Shown in pieces: positions 30,417-37,219 of a DNA stretch of 37,219 nucleotides (position 1 is the stretch's first letter; each line of letters begins with the position of its first letter). This DNA comes from Arthrobacter cheniae (lineage in GTDB: Bacteria; Actinomycetota; Actinomycetes; Actinomycetales; Micrococcaceae). Where the stretch lies: contig NZ_QZVT01000008.1 in the NCBI RefSeq assembly GCF_003602275.1, positions 1 to 37,219 on the forward strand. Reading direction: 5' to 3'. Both the position numbers and the translations under genes were made by a program. Below the pieces are notes generated by a model. It was not told the DNA's origin, searched no databases, and was given only the letters and a program-made list of their open reading frames with translations.

Positions 30417-32033
30417 CTATAGGCCGGGCAGGGTGGCCTCGGTCGCCGTCTTCTCCGCCGCCATCCGCTGCTCGGCCGATGATCCCTGCTCCGCGGTCGA
30501 GCGTTCCTCGAGCGGCGCCCGAGCCTGGGTGGGCGTGCGCACCTCGCCCGGCCCACCCGACGTCGAGCCTCTGCCCGGGATCCACTGCGCAGCCTCTCGG
30601 CGCAGTGCGGTTCGCCGCTCGGCGTCCATGCGGTCGAGAAGGACGACGCTCATCCGGGATCTCGGATTGCGGGCGAACAGCTCGCGGTGGTCGCCCACGA
30701 ACTCCCAGTAGAGCGCGTCCCAGCTGAACCGCCACGGCCCGTCCCCGAAGTCGCTCATCTTCCTGATGTAGTTGCTGCCGCTGACATAGGGCTTGGTGGT
30801 GATCATGGTTCCCGCGGCGTACTGGCTCATGGCGTAGACGTTGGGCACCATGACCCAGTCGTACGCGTCGATGAACATCTCCATGAACCACTCGTAGACG
30901 GCGTCCGGTTTCGCCCGCATCAGCAGGGCCGCGTTGCCGAGGATCATGAGGCGCTCTATGTGGTGCGCGTAGGCGGTGTCGAGTATCCGGGTGACGACGG
31001 AATCCACCGGCTCCAGGCCCGTGTCACCGGTCCACCAGCGCTGATCCAGGTCCGCGGTGAACCCGAGCGTGTTGCCGGTCCGCATCTCCCGACCGCGCAG
31101 CACGTAGGACGCGCGGATGTACTCCCTCCAGCCGATGATCTGGCGGATGAATCCCTCCACACTGGCGATCGGCGTCCCGTGCCGATCCGCGAAGTCGAGC
31201 GCGAGGTCGACCACCTCCACGGGGCTGAGGAGACCTGTGTTCATGCTGGAGCTCAGCGCCGAGTGGAAGAGGTAGGTCTGCCCCACGGCAATCGAGTCCT
31301 CATAGGGGCCGAAGAGCTCGAAACGCTCGACGAGGAACGCCTCGAGTGCGTCGAACGCCTGAGCGTGAGTCACGGGCCAGTTGAAGGATCCGGCGTTGCC
31401 GGGGTTGTCCGGAAACTCCGCGGCGACCCATCGGATGGCGTCCTCGACCTCCGGCAGGCGGTCGAACTCCGGCAGGTCCGGGAGATCGATCCTCTTGGGC
31501 AGCTTCTTGCGGTTCTCCGTGTCGAAGCTCCACTTTCCGCCCTCGGGCGAGCCGTCGGACCCAACCATGATCCCGAGCCGCTTGCGCTGCCACTCGTAGA
31601 AGGTCTGCATCCGCCAGTTGTGCGAAGAAAAGTAGGTGGCGAAGACGTCGCGGGAAGTGAGGAACTGTGGTGTCTCCAGTACGTGGGCCTCGACGCCGGC
31701 GTCGGCCAGCGTGCGGGTGAGCCGCCGCTCGAGCCAGTCGTCGACGACGTCGTAATAGGTCACGAGCGTTGCCTCACAGTCCGTGAGTGTGGCGTGGAGG
31801 CGCTCCTGGCTCGGTGTATCCGCCGACGTTTCCACATAGTGCGTGCTGTAGCCCGCCGCCTCTACCCGCCGGGCGAAGATGGTCATGGCTGCACGGTGCA
31901 GGACGAGCTTCTGCTGGTGGAACCGGAGGCTGCGGAACAGGAGATCGTCCTCGAGGAAGACGAAGTGCGTGTCGGAAGGGGCCTCGAGGTGCTCCTCGAA
32001 CAGCTGGTGCGGCAGGACGAGTCGGACGTGCAC
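30417..32033 (-). CDS. Photolyase/cryptochrome of the FeS-BCP ((6-4)-type) family lacking the cluster cysteines
   Basis: A 538-residue flavoprotein that matches the bacterial cryptochrome/photolyase group typified by Agrobacterium PhrB. Landmarks are LVLPHQLFEEH at the start, SALSSSMNTGLLSPVEVVDLAL, VEGFIRQIIGWREYIRASYVLRG, HHIERLMILGNAALLM, DAYDWVMVPNVYAMSQYA and TKPYVSGSNYIRKM. In PhrB-like proteins four C-terminal cysteines hold a [4Fe-4S] cluster. This protein has a single cysteine, C86, far from that site. The segment that normally carries C-x2-C and a later Cys is replaced by the shorter SDFGDGPWRFSWDALYW. A low-complexity Glu/Ala/Thr tail ends it. GTG 32033 follows AGGAAGG. Confidence 0.9.
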   Translation of the reverse strand: MHVRLVLPHQLFEEHLEAPSDTHFVFLEDDLLFRSLRFHQQKLVLHRAAMTIFARRVEAAGYSTHYVETSADTPSQERLHATLTDCEATLVTYYDVVDDWLERRLTRTLADAGVEAHVLETPQFLTSRDVFATYFSSHNWRMQTFYEWQRKRLGIMVGSDGSPEGGKWSFDTENRKKLPKRIDLPDLPEFDRLPEVEDAIRWVAAEFPDNPGNAGSFNWPVTHAQAFDALEAFLVERFELFGPYEDSIAVGQTYLFHSALSSSMNTGLLSPVEVVDLALDFADRHGTPIASVEGFIRQIIGWREYIRASYVLRGREMRTGNTLGFTADLDQRWWTGDTGLEPVDSVVTRILDTAYAHHIERLMILGNAALLMRAKPDAVYEWFMEMFIDAYDWVMVPNVYAMSQYAAGTMITTKPYVSGSNYIRKMSDFGDGPWRFSWDALYWEFVGDHRELFARNPRSRMSVVLLDRMDAERRTALRREAAQWIPGRGSTSGGPGEVRTPTQARAPLEERSTAEQGSSAEQRMAAEKTATEATLPGL

Positions 32034-32166
32034 GGAGGTTGCCTTCCTGAAGGAGACGGTCGTCCATCGTCACCCTAGCGCCAGCTCCGGCACGCATCCG
32101 GACGCTTGACTGTAAGCATGCTTAGTGGTTCGGTGGATCCACCGACCGGCTTCTGAAGGGACCACC
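32034..32166. promoter_or_regulatory. Divergent promoter region with two perfect palindromes
   Basis: This region lies between the photolyase and the FAD-Rieske gene. TAAGCATGCTTA (32113-32124) and CGGTGGATCCACCG (32131-32144) are both perfect palindromes six bases apart. TTGACT (32106-32111) could be a rightward -35 box, which would place the first palindrome in the spacer. AAGGGA precedes ATG 32167. The elements may coordinate both genes. Confidence 0.55.
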
Positions 32167-33654
32167 ATGAGATCGCTCTGGCTCGACACAGCACCGGCCA
32201 TTCCCTCGGATCCGCTGCAGGAGAATTCCAGGTTCGACTCCGTGGTGGTCGGCGCAGGCCTGACGGGGCTCACGACCGCGTTGCTCCTGGCCCGGGCGGG
32301 TCACCGGGTGGCGATCCTCGAAGCCAGGACCACCGGAGCGGTCACCACCGGCAATACGACGGCAAAACTGTCCCTTCTCCAGGGCACCAGCATCTCGACC
32401 ATCCTCAAACACCACAACGCCGAGCTGGCACGGGCTTACGTGACCGGCAACCGCGAGGGCCAGAGCTGGCTCCTGCGTTTCTGCAACGAGCACGGGATCG
32501 CCTACGAGACACGGGACGCGATCGACTACGCAACCACCGACACGGGCGCCCGCAAGCTGGTCTCCGAGCACGAGGCCTGCACCGAAGCAGGACTCGACAC
32601 CGAACTCGGCACCGCGGCTTCCCTTCCGTTTCCCGTGAGGAAGACACTGCGCCTGCGAGACCAGGCGCAGTTCCATCCGCTGGAGGTGCTGGCCGGGCTG
32701 GCTGCGGAGTTCAAGCGTCACGGCGGGGTGCTCGTCGAAGGCGTCCGGGTCGAGGGGGTCGCCAGGACCGGGGCCGAGGGCGTGGAGTTGAAGACGAGCG
32801 CGGGGGCGGTGACGGCGTCGAACGTCGTGCTCGCGACCGGCATCCCCATCCTCGACCGCGGCGGGTACTTCGCCGTGCTGCAGCCCATGCGCTCCTACTG
32901 CGTGGCGCTGACGGTCGAGGATGACGTCCCCGAGGACATGTACCTCAGCGCGGATTCCCCTACCCGCTCTCTACGGACGGCGACGGTGGACGGCACCAAG
33001 TACCTGATTGTCGGCGGCAACGGGCACAAGGTCGGCCACAGCTCCAACACGCAGGCCAGAGTGGACGACCTGATCCGCTGGGCGCAGGAATACTTCCCGA
33101 CGGCGAGGCCGGCCTACACCTGGTCCGCCCAGGACTACACGCCCGCCGCAGCCGTGCCCTACGTGGGCAAGGTACCGGCCGGAGGTGGCCATATCTACGC
33201 TGCCACCGGCTACAACAAGTGGGGCATGACCAACGCCGTGGCCGCCTCCCTCGCCCTGGCAGGTGAGATCCTCGGCGGCAACATGCCCTGGGCGGAGACG
33301 CTCTATCGCACGAAGATCAGCCCGGCCGACGCCCTGCAGACAACGCAGGCGAATGCCTCGGTGGGCATGAACATGGTGAGCGGCTGGTTGTCGGGCCTTT
33401 CCAGGAGCAGCGCTTCTGCTCCCGGGGAAGGCGAGGGGCATGTCATCCGCGAGGGAGCACGACCTATCGGCGTCTGCACGGTCGACGGCGTTCAGCATCG
33501 CGTCTCGGCCGTCTGCCCTCACCTCCGGGGGATCCTCTCCTGGAATGATGCGGAACGGTCGTGGGACTGCCCGCTCCACGGCTCCCGTTTCACGGCGAGC
33601 GGGAAACTGCTCGAGGGACCGTCGACGTCGGACCTGTCGGATACGCGAAGGTAG
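32167..33654 (+). CDS. FAD-dependent oxidoreductase with C-terminal Rieske domain
   Basis: A 495-residue protein with two modules. The N-terminus is a DAO-type flavoprotein: GAGLTG at 29-34, LLLARAGHRVAILEARTTGAVTTGNTTAKLSLLQG, and a late AATGYNKWGMTNAVAASLALAGEIL. The C-terminus is a Rieske [2Fe-2S] domain with C450-P-H452 and C468-x2-H471 as cluster ligands. This fusion is a recognised bacterial family of unknown substrate, seen in stress-related loci. The start is ATG 32167 after AAGGGA; the frame extends upstream but without a ribosome site. It is divergent from the photolyase. Confidence 0.92.
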   Translation: MRSLWLDTAPAIPSDPLQENSRFDSVVVGAGLTGLTTALLLARAGHRVAILEARTTGAVTTGNTTAKLSLLQGTSISTILKHHNAELARAYVTGNREGQSWLLRFCNEHGIAYETRDAIDYATTDTGARKLVSEHEACTEAGLDTELGTAASLPFPVRKTLRLRDQAQFHPLEVLAGLAAEFKRHGGVLVEGVRVEGVARTGAEGVELKTSAGAVTASNVVLATGIPILDRGGYFAVLQPMRSYCVALTVEDDVPEDMYLSADSPTRSLRTATVDGTKYLIVGGNGHKVGHSSNTQARVDDLIRWAQEYFPTARPAYTWSAQDYTPAAAVPYVGKVPAGGGHIYAATGYNKWGMTNAVAASLALAGEILGGNMPWAETLYRTKISPADALQTTQANASVGMNMVSGWLSGLSRSSASAPGEGEGHVIREGARPIGVCTVDGVQHRVSAVCPHLRGILSWNDAERSWDCPLHGSRFTASGKLLEGPSTSDLSDTRR

Positions 33655-33672
33655 ACCGGGACAGGCGCTGCT

Positions 33673-33694
33673 CGGATCGGAACGTTCCGAGCCG
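33673..33694. terminator. Palindrome between convergent genes, probable bidirectional terminator
   Basis: TCGGAACGTTCCGA (33677-33690) is a perfect palindrome, flanked by CGG and CCG arms that extend pairing to 22 bases with one mismatch. It lies just after the FAD-Rieske stop and before the end of the oppositely directed Pr6Pr gene. Confidence 0.5.
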
Positions 33695-33735
33695 ACACCC
33701 GCGGAGGGCGACCCCTGGACGCCCCCGAGGGTGCT

Positions 33736-34428
33736 TCAGGAACGGCCCCTCCGCACCCTGCCGAACAGGTCGGCGAGCGGAGCGACGTGGCGGCTGGCCA
33801 GGATCAAGAGGGCGCCGAAGCCTGTGCACGTGGCTGCGATGAGGAGGACGTACAGGAGAACCGACGCGTAGCCGGACGCCGGATCGAGGAAAGGATAGGG
33901 CACCCATCCGTCCGTCGCCCCCCGGACGAGGACGACGACCACCCACACCAGGGGGTAGATGAGGATCAGCCGGAGGACGCGATAGGACAATCGACGGCGG
34001 TCAGCGGTCACGAGCCAGTCCAGGACGGCATAGATCGGGAAGGCCACGTGCATCACCCAGTTGGACCAAGCGAGGTCGACACCGCCTGGAAGTCCGGCGA
34101 GCAGCAGGTTGTAGACGACGCCGACGACGAACATGTAGGTGGTGACAGCCGCTCGGACCGGGACGACCCACTCGGGTTCGGCAACTGATCGGAGGTGCAG
34201 CACGGCCACGATGAGCAGCACTGCCGCGGCCAGGAGGTTGCACTGGATGGTGAAGAAGCCAAAGAAATTGAATGGGTTGACGGCGGTGCGGGAGGCTGTG
34301 TCGAGGAAGGTCGACAGGACCGCCAGCAACACCACCGCTGCCACGGTGACTCGAACGACCGCCCTGGTCGGAAGGTTCTGCAGACGGAGGACACCCGGGT
34401 TCGTGCCCGAGCGGATTGCTGCGGTCAC
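33736..34428 (-). CDS. Pr6Pr-family membrane protein
   Basis: A 230-residue protein with about six transmembrane segments. The FNFFGFFTIQCNLLAAAVLLIVAVLHLRS and LAGLPGGVDLAWSNWVMHVAFPIYAVLDWLV stretches, ending in a WVPYPFLDPASGYASVLLYVLLIAA segment, fit the Pr6Pr family (related to FAR-17a/AIG1 proteins). No function is established. The GTG start at 34428 overlaps the mscL stop (GTGA). Confidence 0.88.
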   Translation of the reverse strand: MTAAIRSGTNPGVLRLQNLPTRAVVRVTVAAVVLLAVLSTFLDTASRTAVNPFNFFGFFTIQCNLLAAAVLLIVAVLHLRSVAEPEWVVPVRAAVTTYMFVVGVVYNLLLAGLPGGVDLAWSNWVMHVAFPIYAVLDWLVTADRRRLSYRVLRLILIYPLVWVVVVLVRGATDGWVPYPFLDPASGYASVLLYVLLIAATCTGFGALLILASRHVAPLADLFGRVRRGRS

Positions 34429-34844
34429 GGCCGGGCGTCCCTCGACGATATCTCCCGCAGGAGGTCCCGCATCTCCGTGAGGAGCGCGATGTCCATGGGC
34501 GTGGGCTCCTCCTCGGGCTCATGCGGGGCGGCGAGGGAGCGCAGCCGTGCGTTGGCACGGTTCATCGGCACCACGAAGAGGAAGTAGACGACGGCGGCTG
34601 TGATCAGGAAGGTGACGACGGCCGTGATGACGGCGCCGACGTCGACGAAGGTTGCGTCATTGCCCGGACGGACGAGGAAGCCGAATCCGGCCGCGTCGAT
34701 ACCGCCTGCCGAGGCGATCACCGGGTCGATGATGTTTGCGGTGAATGCCCCGACGAGAGCTGTGAACGCGCTGCCGATGACGACGGCGATCGCCAGTTCG
34801 ATCACGTTGCCGCGCAGAATGAAGTCCCGAAAACCCTTGATCAT
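34425..34844 (-). CDS. mscL: Large-conductance mechanosensitive channel
   Basis: MscL opens under membrane tension to release solutes during hypo-osmotic shock. The 139-residue protein has the usual parts: an N-terminal amphipathic helix and TM1 (FRDFILRGNVIELAIAVVIGSAFTALVGAFTANIIDPVI), a periplasmic loop (DAAGFGFLVRPGNDATFVDVG), TM2 (ITAVVTFLITAAVVYFLFVVPMN) and a charged C-terminal helix with TEMRDLLREI. It is translationally coupled to the downstream membrane-protein gene. Confidence 0.96.
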   Translation of the reverse strand: MIKGFRDFILRGNVIELAIAVVIGSAFTALVGAFTANIIDPVIASAGGIDAAGFGFLVRPGNDATFVDVGAVITAVVTFLITAAVVYFLFVVPMNRANARLRSLAAPHEPEEEPTPMDIALLTEMRDLLREISSRDARP

Positions 34845-34945
34845 GCGCTCGTCCCCTGTGGTCGATGTCCTGCCGAAGTGATTGCGGGACCAACTCTAGT
34901 GAGGTGGGCAAGCACCCGACCGGTCGCGGGCAGGGAGCCGGGTCT

Positions 34946-35500
34946 TTAGGTGCTGGTGATCCTGCCCCGGCCCGCGACGATCAGGTCGACGATGTCCAGC
35001 AGGCCATCGATTTCCCGGCTGCTCGTCCGTCCCGAGCCCGCCGATGCGAAGAATGCCGCGTCGTAGTAGAGGCCGTCCCCCAGCAGCTTGACCGCGCGCG
35101 CGGTGGTGCGGTCCCCGAGTTGGGCCTCGAGGGCGTCGAGCCAGCGTTCCTGGATCTCGGCCAGGGAGCCTTTTGCCGTCGGGTGCCCCTGCTGGGCGAG
35201 GCGTGCCATCGACACGAGTGCACGATCAAGGGCGCTGTCCTCGAACACGGAGGTACGCACGTAGTAGCGAGCCGCTCCGTCGGGGGCCTTCGTCATGGCG
35301 TCCCGGTCCCTGTCGGCGAGCCCGCGGAGGCGTTCGGCCAGTCCCTCCACGAGGGCTTCCTTCGAGGGGAAGTGATAGAGGAGGCCGCCCTTGGAGACGT
35401 CGGCCGCCGCTGCGACGGCTTCCATGGTGGCGGCTCTCTCGCCGTCTCGGATCAGCGCGTTTTCGAAGCTGTCGAGGATGCGCTCGCGGGAACTTGACAC
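34946..35500 (-). CDS. TetR-family transcriptional repressor
   Basis: A 184-residue repressor. The N-terminal helix-turn-helix reads RERILDSFENALIRDGERAATMEAVAAAADVSKGGLLYHFPSKEALVEGL, followed by a variable ligand domain resembling TetR_C proteins with ALDRALVSMARLAQQGHP. I chose GTG 35500, six bases after a TATCAT -10 box, which would make the message leaderless. The frame is open further upstream but crosses the promoter. It is divergent from an MFS efflux gene and very likely represses it through the palindrome at 35534-35549. Confidence 0.9.
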   Translation of the reverse strand: MSSSRERILDSFENALIRDGERAATMEAVAAAADVSKGGLLYHFPSKEALVEGLAERLRGLADRDRDAMTKAPDGAARYYVRTSVFEDSALDRALVSMARLAQQGHPTAKGSLAEIQERWLDALEAQLGDRTTARAVKLLGDGLYYDAAFFASAGSGRTSSREIDGLLDIVDLIVAGRGRITST

Positions 35501-35506
35501 TCCCTG

Positions 35507-35561
35507 ATGATACCCGTCACTTTTGTTGTACTGTACCGGCTGGACGGTATACCTTTGGGAG
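35507..35561. promoter_or_regulatory. Bidirectional promoter with TACCG-N6-CGGTA operator
   Basis: The palindrome TACCG (35534-35538) and CGGTA (35545-35549), six bases apart, overlaps the -10 element TATACC (35548-35553) of the MFS gene, whose ATG is eight bases later. On the other strand, TATCAT (35512-35507) lies six bases before the GTG of the TetR gene. Both messages look leaderless. This is a typical autoregulated repressor/efflux arrangement. Confidence 0.7.
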
Positions 35562-37178
35562 ATGACCACTACACCGTCCCCCTCCGCACGTATGTCCGGG
35601 GTGAACCCGCGTGCCATCCAGTCCTCTCCCGTCCTTCCCGTTCCGCCTGCAGGCCGCCGCGCGTGGTTCGCCCTCGCCGTGCTGATGCTGCCGGTGCTGC
35701 TGGTCTCGGTGGACAACACCGTGCTGAGCTTCGCGTTGCCGGAGATCTCCCGACACTTCTTCACCAGCGGCACCATGCTGCTGTGGATCGTGGACAGCTA
35801 TCCGCTGGTCCTGGCGGGCCTGCTCGTCGCCATGGGTAGCTTCGGGGACCGCTTCGGCCGCCGTCGCATGCTCATGATCGGTGCCGCAGGTTTCGCCGTG
35901 TTCTCTGTCGCCGCCGCCTTCGCCCCCACTGCGGGCTTCCTGTTGGCCTCCCGCGTCGGTCTGGGTGTCTTCGGTGCGATGCTCATGCCGTCGACCCTCT
36001 CGCTCATCCGCAACATCTTCACCGACCGCCACCAGCGTCGGATCGCCATAGCCGTGTGGGCCGCGGGCTTCTCCGCCGGCGCTGCGCTCGGTCCCCTGCT
36101 CGGCGGCATCCTCCTCGAGCATTTCTGGTGGGGCTCCGTCTTTCTCCTCGCCGTTCCTGTGCTCGTGCTGATGCTCGCGCTGACGCCTGCCGTCGTGCCC
36201 GAGTCCAGGGATGCCAATCCCGGTCGCGTGGACTACGCGGGCATCGTCCTGTCCGTCGCGACCATGCTTCCGGTCGTCTATGCCATCAAGAACCTCGCGA
36301 AGGGCGGGCCCCTGCTGGTGTCCGTGACGGCGGCGTTCATCGGCATCGCTGCGGGCACGGCATTCGTGGTGCGTCAGCTCCGGCGGCACGATCCCATGCT
36401 GGATGTGCGCCTGTTCAGGGTGCGGGCCTTCTCCGGCGCCGTCCTGGTGAACCTGCTGGCGATCTTCTCGCTCGTGGGCTTCCTGTTCTTCGTCGCACAA
36501 CACCTGCAACTGGTGCTCGGCTACACCCCGCTCGACGCCGGACTCGTGCTCCTGCCGGGACTCCTCGTCACGATCATCGCGGGCCTTGCCGTCGTGCCCC
36601 TCGCACGCAGGCTGCCGCCGCACGTCGTCGTCTCGGTGGCGCTGCTGTTCTCCGCCGTGGCCTATGCGATGATCGCGCTGCTCGGGGAGGGTGGGTCTGC
36701 AGGATTCCTGATGATCGCCTTCGTCATCCTCGGCATCGGCGTCGGCGCCTCGGAGACCGTCTCCAACGACCTCATTCTCTCGACCGTTCCTGCAGCGAAA
36801 GCGGGCGCCGCCTCCGCGGTCTCGGAGACTGCCTACGAGGTGGGCTCCGTCCTCGGGACCGCCGTCCTCGGGAGCATCCTCCTCGCGTCCTACCAGCGGA
36901 ACCTGATACTCCCCGCAGGGCTCAGTTCCGTGCAGGCCGAATCGGCCACCGAGACGCTCGGCGGCGCCGTCGAGGTGGCGTCCCAGCTCGGTCCCGGCAG
37001 TGCGTCGCTCCTCCGGGACTCCGCGTTCCACGCCTTCGACAGTGGAGTGACGGTCACCGCCGGCATTGCGGCCCTGCTGATGGTCGGGGCCTCGGTCCTC
37101 GCCGCCTGGAGCCTGCGCGGCAAGGCCGCAGTCGCACCCTCCCGGACGCACGGCACGTCCGCAGGCGCCTCCCGATAA
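35562..37178 (+). CDS. MFS drug-efflux transporter (DHA2/QacA-like, 14 TM)
   Basis: A 538-residue proton-coupled exporter. The family signatures are MLPVLLVSVDNTVLSFALPEIS in TM1 (the D-x-T-I/V-V motif), DSYPLVLAGLLVAMGSFGDRFGRRRMLMIG (motif A) and AAGFSAGAALGPLLGGILLEHFWWGSVFLLAVPV (antiporter motif C, G-x8-GPxxGG). The length and roughly 14 hydrophobic segments fit the DHA2 group with QacA and SmvA, which export cationic compounds. ATG 35562 is chosen; GGGAG is too close to act as a normal ribosome site, so a leaderless start is likely. It is controlled by the divergent TetR gene. Confidence 0.93.
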   Translation: MTTTPSPSARMSGVNPRAIQSSPVLPVPPAGRRAWFALAVLMLPVLLVSVDNTVLSFALPEISRHFFTSGTMLLWIVDSYPLVLAGLLVAMGSFGDRFGRRRMLMIGAAGFAVFSVAAAFAPTAGFLLASRVGLGVFGAMLMPSTLSLIRNIFTDRHQRRIAIAVWAAGFSAGAALGPLLGGILLEHFWWGSVFLLAVPVLVLMLALTPAVVPESRDANPGRVDYAGIVLSVATMLPVVYAIKNLAKGGPLLVSVTAAFIGIAAGTAFVVRQLRRHDPMLDVRLFRVRAFSGAVLVNLLAIFSLVGFLFFVAQHLQLVLGYTPLDAGLVLLPGLLVTIIAGLAVVPLARRLPPHVVVSVALLFSAVAYAMIALLGEGGSAGFLMIAFVILGIGVGASETVSNDLILSTVPAAKAGAASAVSETAYEVGSVLGTAVLGSILLASYQRNLILPAGLSSVQAESATETLGGAVEVASQLGPGSASLLRDSAFHAFDSGVTVTAGIAALLMVGASVLAAWSLRGKAAVAPSRTHGTSAGASR

Positions 37179-37202
37179 GGAGGAACGGACCGTCGGCTCC
37201 AG

Positions 37203-37219
37203 CCCCCCCCCCCCCCCCC
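37203..37219. other. 17-base C homopolymer at the window end
   Basis: The window ends in 17 consecutive C bases. Such a run at an end is more likely an assembly or sequencing artefact at a contig edge than biology. Confidence 0.8.

Noticed and set aside
35517..37151. 544-residue minus-strand frame over the exporter
   Set aside because: It is the antisense shadow of a convincing 14-helix MFS protein; it is highly polar with no recognisable domain.

Overview
This window is high-GC chromosomal DNA from an actinobacterium, most likely of the Micrococcaceae (Arthrobacter and relatives). The signs are dense gene packing, many GTG starts, TGATG and GTGA stop/start overlaps, tandem universal stress proteins, and above all a methylamine oxidase N-terminus that resembles, from memory, the Arthrobacter P1 enzyme. 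No rRNA, tRNA, CRISPR array, insertion sequence or phage gene was found. The last 17 bases are an uninterrupted C run, probably a contig-end artefact.

Region 1 (1-5661) looks like a C1-amine module. A copper/topaquinone methylamine oxidase (partial, cut by the left edge) is divergent from an APC-family permease whose stop overlaps the start of an IclR regulator. They are followed by 6-phospho-3-hexuloisomerase (hxlB) and 3-hexulose-6-phosphate synthase (hxlA). Together they could import methylamine, oxidise it to formaldehyde and fix the formaldehyde through the ribulose monophosphate route. Decayed remains of a glycerol dehydrogenase follow (about 5730-6060).

Region 2 (6178-10738) is an amidohydrolase - DUF59/MIP18 - zinc alcohol dehydrogenase operon, divergent from an AcoR/MimR-like activator. 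These genes usually accompany a binuclear-iron propane/acetone/phenol-type monooxygenase, but no monooxygenase gene is present here. The amidohydrolase also lacks one histidine of its HxH metal motif.

Region 3 (10811-15021) is the most unusual part. A 46-residue secreted-peptide gene missed by ordinary gene calling (13548-13688, minus strand) encodes a signal peptide and then two SWDWPK repeats. It lies directly upstream of a stand-alone protein resembling the lanthipeptide/thiopeptide SpaB_C domain, and is divergent from a TrmB/LuxR-type regulator. A 63-residue unknown protein and two universal stress proteins follow in the same direction. This could be a compact, undescribed peptide-modification (RiPP-like) or peptide-signalling locus.

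Region 4 (15080-24990) is core metabolism: a PLP aminotransferase with a probable leaderless promoter, a branched-chain 2-oxoacid dehydrogenase operon (E1 alpha, E1 beta, E2, small membrane protein), a HisC-family aminotransferase, a WXG100-like protein coupled to an alpha/beta hydrolase, and purB.

Region 5 (25052-37178) is mixed housekeeping and stress functions: an endonuclease/exonuclease/phosphatase-family protein, a lipase-maturation-factor-like membrane protein, a 2H phosphoesterase, an FHA protein, an aldo/keto reductase, and a photolyase of the bacterial (6-4)/FeS-BCP type that lacks the cluster cysteines. It ends with a FAD-Rieske oxidoreductase, a Pr6Pr membrane protein, MscL, and a TetR/MFS-efflux pair that shares a bidirectional promoter with a TACCG-N6-CGGTA palindrome.
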